Assembly (NCBI GenBank): GCA_025454175.1
Contig: JALOOX010000058.1
Location: 1 to 46,491 of the forward strand
Length of the DNA: 46,491 nt
DNA from: Syntrophobacteraceae bacterium
GTDB lineage: Bacteria; Desulfobacterota; Syntrophobacteria; Syntrophobacterales; Syntrophobacteraceae
Reading direction: 5' to 3'
The position numbers and the translations under genes are program-made. Every line of letters begins with the position of its first letter. Position 1 is the stretch's first letter. The notes under the pieces were generated by a model. It saw only the letters and a program-made list of their open reading frames with translations, did no database searches and was not told the origin of the DNA. This document shows positions 44,169-46,491 of this stretch, one piece after another.

Positions 44169-46491
44169 AGCGAGGGAGATATTACCGGGCTACCTCACCA
44201 CGCCGCCTGCGGTAGTGCGCCTGTTCAACGAGGAGACCACCGTCGAGCGGGAGATCATCAAGCATCTGCAAACGCCCGCGCTGGGCTGGACCTACCGCTC
44301 CCGCGAGCAGGTGACCGCGCTGCGCCCGGACGAGCGCGAAGTGCTCTTGCTGCCGCTGCTGCGGGAAAAACTCAAACAGCTCAACCCCACCATCCTCACC
44401 GACGAGGCGCGGGTGGACGCCATCATGACCAAGCTGCGCGCCTGCCGCGACAACCAGCAGTGGCTGGCCTGGCTTCAAAACGGTGTCAATCACAAGTTTG
44501 ACCCTGCCGAGAATGCCCGGGACGTGCGGCTGATCGACTTTGACAACCTCGACGCCAACGAATGGTGGGTGACCAACCAGTTCCCGGTGGACGGCAACTC
44601 CCCCCGGCGGCCGGACATCGTGCTGCTCATCAACGGCATCCCGGTGGTGGTGATCGAGGCCAAGACCGCCAGCCGCAACAAGCCCGATTGGCGCGAGGGG
44701 GCCAGGCAGCTCGGCATGTACGCCGAGGAGATCGACCAGCTCTTCTACACCAACGCCTACGGCGTGGGGGTGAACGAGACTCGCATGATGTACGGCGTGC
44801 CGGGGCGGCGCCTGCAGTTCTGGCTGCAATGGCGCGACCCCTGGCCGCACAGCATCGACGAATTCGATGAGATGAAGGTCTCCCTCTACGGCCTGTTCGA
44901 CCGGGCCAACATGCTCGACTTCATTCGCCATTTCATCCTTTTCGTCACCAGGGACGGAAAGACCGACAAGGTGGTCGTGCGCTACCAGCAATATCAGGCA
45001 GTGAAGGACATCCTCGGCCGCGCCACCGACCTGACCCTGCCTCCGGAGAAGCGGCGCGGACTGATCTGGCACACCCAGGGTTCGGGCAAGACGCTGACCA
45101 TGATCTACGCCGCCCGCAGCCTGTGGGAGGACTCGAAGCTGAGCCAGCCCACGGTGGTCCTGCTGGTGGACCGCGAGCAGCTTGGCGACCAGATGAGCCG
45201 CGAGCTGATGGCCACCAGCACGGAGAACGTGCATGTGGCGGCCAGCAAGCGCGACCTGGAGGCCAGGCTGGCGGGGGACTATCGCGGGGTGATCCTCACC
45301 ACCGTCCACCTGTTCGAGGGAATGCCCAAACACATCACCAAGCAGCGCCAGAACGTCATCGTCATGGCCGACGAGGCCCACCGCACCCAGGAGCGGGAAC
45401 TGGGCACCTACATGCGGGCGGCGGTGGACGGGGCCTCGCTGTTCGGCTTCACCGGCACCCCCATCGAGAGGGACGACCACAATACGCCGGTGGCCTGGGG
45501 CCAGGTGAAGGACGACGGCACGATCGAGCGCTACATGGGCCGCCCGTACACCGTCAGTGACGCTCTTCGCGACGGTGTGATCAAACCGATCCACTGGCAG
45601 CCGCGCAAGACCGATTGGCAGCTCTACGGGGCCAGGCTCGATGCCGCCTTCAAGCGGGAATTCGGCCACCTGCCCGAGGCCGAGCAAAACAAGCTGGTGA
45701 GCCAGTCCTCCACCCTCGACGTGCTATTGACGTTGGACAAGCGCATCGAGCAGATTGCCGATGATGTAGTGGAGCACTTCCGAGAGCATGTGCGTCCCAA
45801 TGGTTTCAAGGCAATGCTGGTGAGCAAAGACAAGAAGACCGTCACACTTTACACCGAAGCCCTAAAAGATCGGCTTGGGGATGAGGCGGTGATGGCGGTG
45901 ATTTCCGAATCGCCGGAAAAGGACTCTGGCGAGATCAAGGCGCTTTACCTCGGAGAGGCCAAACGCAAGAAGCTGCTCAACGAGTTTCTGATCCCGGCAC
46001 GGTCCGAGCTGCCGGAGCACCAGGACAAGGAATTCCGCAAGGTGGAGCTGCTGGTGGTGTGCGACATGCTGCTCACCGGCTTCGACGCCCCAATCCTGCA
46101 GGCGCTTTATCTCGACAAGAACCTGCGCGACCACACCCTGCTGCAGACCATCGCCCGGGTGAATCGGCCCTACAGCGAGCTGAAGGGGCATGGCCTGGTG
46201 CTCGACTACTACGGCATCTTCGATCACCTGAACGAGGCGCTGAACTACCGGCCCGAGGAACTGGGCGACATCGCCTTTCCCTTCGAGCGCATCCGCGAGC
46301 ACTTCCGCAAGCAGTTCGACACCCTGTGGGCGCTCTTCCCAGTCGAAATAGTTCCCCGTGACGGGTCGCACCCAGCCTTTATCGCCGCCATGAAGATCCT
46401 CCGCGATGAGGAAGGCGCGGAGGAGACCTTCGACACCGGCTACCGCAACCTGCGCGTGATCTACGAAGCGCTGCAACCGGACGAGCAGCTC
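44161..46491 (+). CDS. hsdR: Type I restriction enzyme, endonuclease/translocase (R) subunit, partial
   Basis: The gene continues beyond the window; 777 codons are present without a stop. HsdR cuts unmethylated DNA far from the site after ATP-driven translocation. The PD-(D/E)xK nuclease centre is visible as D152, E166 and K168 in RPDIVLL and VVVIEAK. Helicase motifs follow: TQGSGKT (305-311), DEAH (404-407) and GFTGTP. The start ATG overlaps the hsdS stop by eight bases and has GAGGGG about eight bases upstream. Functional state depends on the missing end and on hsdS. Confidence 0.93.
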   Translation, partial: MDEAREILPGYLTTPPAVVRLFNEETTVEREIIKHLQTPALGWTYRSREQVTALRPDEREVLLLPLLREKLKQLNPTILTDEARVDAIMTKLRACRDNQQWLAWLQNGVNHKFDPAENARDVRLIDFDNLDANEWWVTNQFPVDGNSPRRPDIVLLINGIPVVVIEAKTASRNKPDWREGARQLGMYAEEIDQLFYTNAYGVGVNETRMMYGVPGRRLQFWLQWRDPWPHSIDEFDEMKVSLYGLFDRANMLDFIRHFILFVTRDGKTDKVVVRYQQYQAVKDILGRATDLTLPPEKRRGLIWHTQGSGKTLTMIYAARSLWEDSKLSQPTVVLLVDREQLGDQMSRELMATSTENVHVAASKRDLEARLAGDYRGVILTTVHLFEGMPKHITKQRQNVIVMADEAHRTQERELGTYMRAAVDGASLFGFTGTPIERDDHNTPVAWGQVKDDGTIERYMGRPYTVSDALRDGVIKPIHWQPRKTDWQLYGARLDAAFKREFGHLPEAEQNKLVSQSSTLDVLLTLDKRIEQIADDVVEHFREHVRPNGFKAMLVSKDKKTVTLYTEALKDRLGDEAVMAVISESPEKDSGEIKALYLGEAKRKKLLNEFLIPARSELPEHQDKEFRKVELLVVCDMLLTGFDAPILQALYLDKNLRDHTLLQTIARVNRPYSELKGHGLVLDYYGIFDHLNEALNYRPEELGDIAFPFERIREHFRKQFDTLWALFPVEIVPRDGSHPAFIAAMKILRDEEGAEETFDTGYRNLRVIYEALQPDEQL

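Noticed and set aside
44182..45687. 501-residue open frame on the minus strand
   Set aside because: It is antisense to hsdR, which is open across the whole stretch with nuclease and helicase motifs.

Overview
The window looks like a Gram-negative, high-GC chromosome, most likely from a sulfate-reducing or syntrophic member of the Desulfobacterota (old Deltaproteobacteria, Syntrophobacterales-like). This is inference from gene content: LpxK implies lipid A, and MetF-like, DUF362, DUF169, orphan receiver, hybrid kinase and PilZ proteins plus many dispersed palindromic repeats are typical of that group. No rRNA, tRNA, CRISPR array, prophage or complete insertion sequence was recognised.

Layout. 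(1) 0-3.2 kb: minus-strand pyrF, a stand-alone receiver protein and a degenerate PilZ-like protein, then a cupin gene convergent with a small zinc-ribbon gene. (2) 3.4-17.2 kb: a mosaic accessory region of plus-strand genes with uneven base composition. It holds a broken DUF362 gene, an agarase-like glycoside hydrolase with a C-terminal binding domain, a broken GH39-like hydrolase, a YdhR-like protein, an EamA exporter, a proline racemase-family enzyme, a strikingly AT-rich Fe-S protein, an M23 peptidase, a GH3 beta-glucosidase, a tautomerase, a remnant of a DsrE-like gene, a MetF-like reductase and a small conserved protein. (3) 17.7-25 kb: a PilZ protein with a cyclic-nucleotide-binding-like domain, an aldehyde dehydrogenase, an NAD-type malic enzyme with an unusual N-terminal extension, a FabF-type ketosynthase, and lpxK on the other strand. 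(4) 25-40.2 kb: an orphan hybrid histidine kinase, carbamate kinase, a NYN-LOTUS protein, an ABC-F ATPase, a YjfB-like protein, an overlapping pair (PEP/pyruvate-binding protein plus DUF169 protein), a cation diffusion facilitator, a stand-alone formyltransferase resembling the hydrolase domain of 10-formyltetrahydrofolate dehydrogenase, hisB and a small coiled-coil protein. (5) 40.4 kb to the end: a type I restriction-modification locus (HTH protein, hsdM, hsdS, hsdR) running off the right edge.

The housekeeping genes (pyrF, lpxK, hisB) sit singly, away from their usual operons. The restriction locus is the only clear multi-gene system: hsdM, hsdS and hsdR overlap or abut. Its specificity gene appears broken at the 5' end, next to a run of five A residues. 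Dispersed palindromes with compensatory stem changes fill several intergenic gaps (27.9-28.1 kb, 38.1 kb, 23.5 kb). The most unusual points are the C-terminal half of the PEP/pyruvate-binding protein and its overlap with DUF169, the malic enzyme extension, the NYN-LOTUS protein, the Cys-rich AT-rich Fe-S gene, and the hsdS disruption. No complete new system could be demonstrated from sequence alone.
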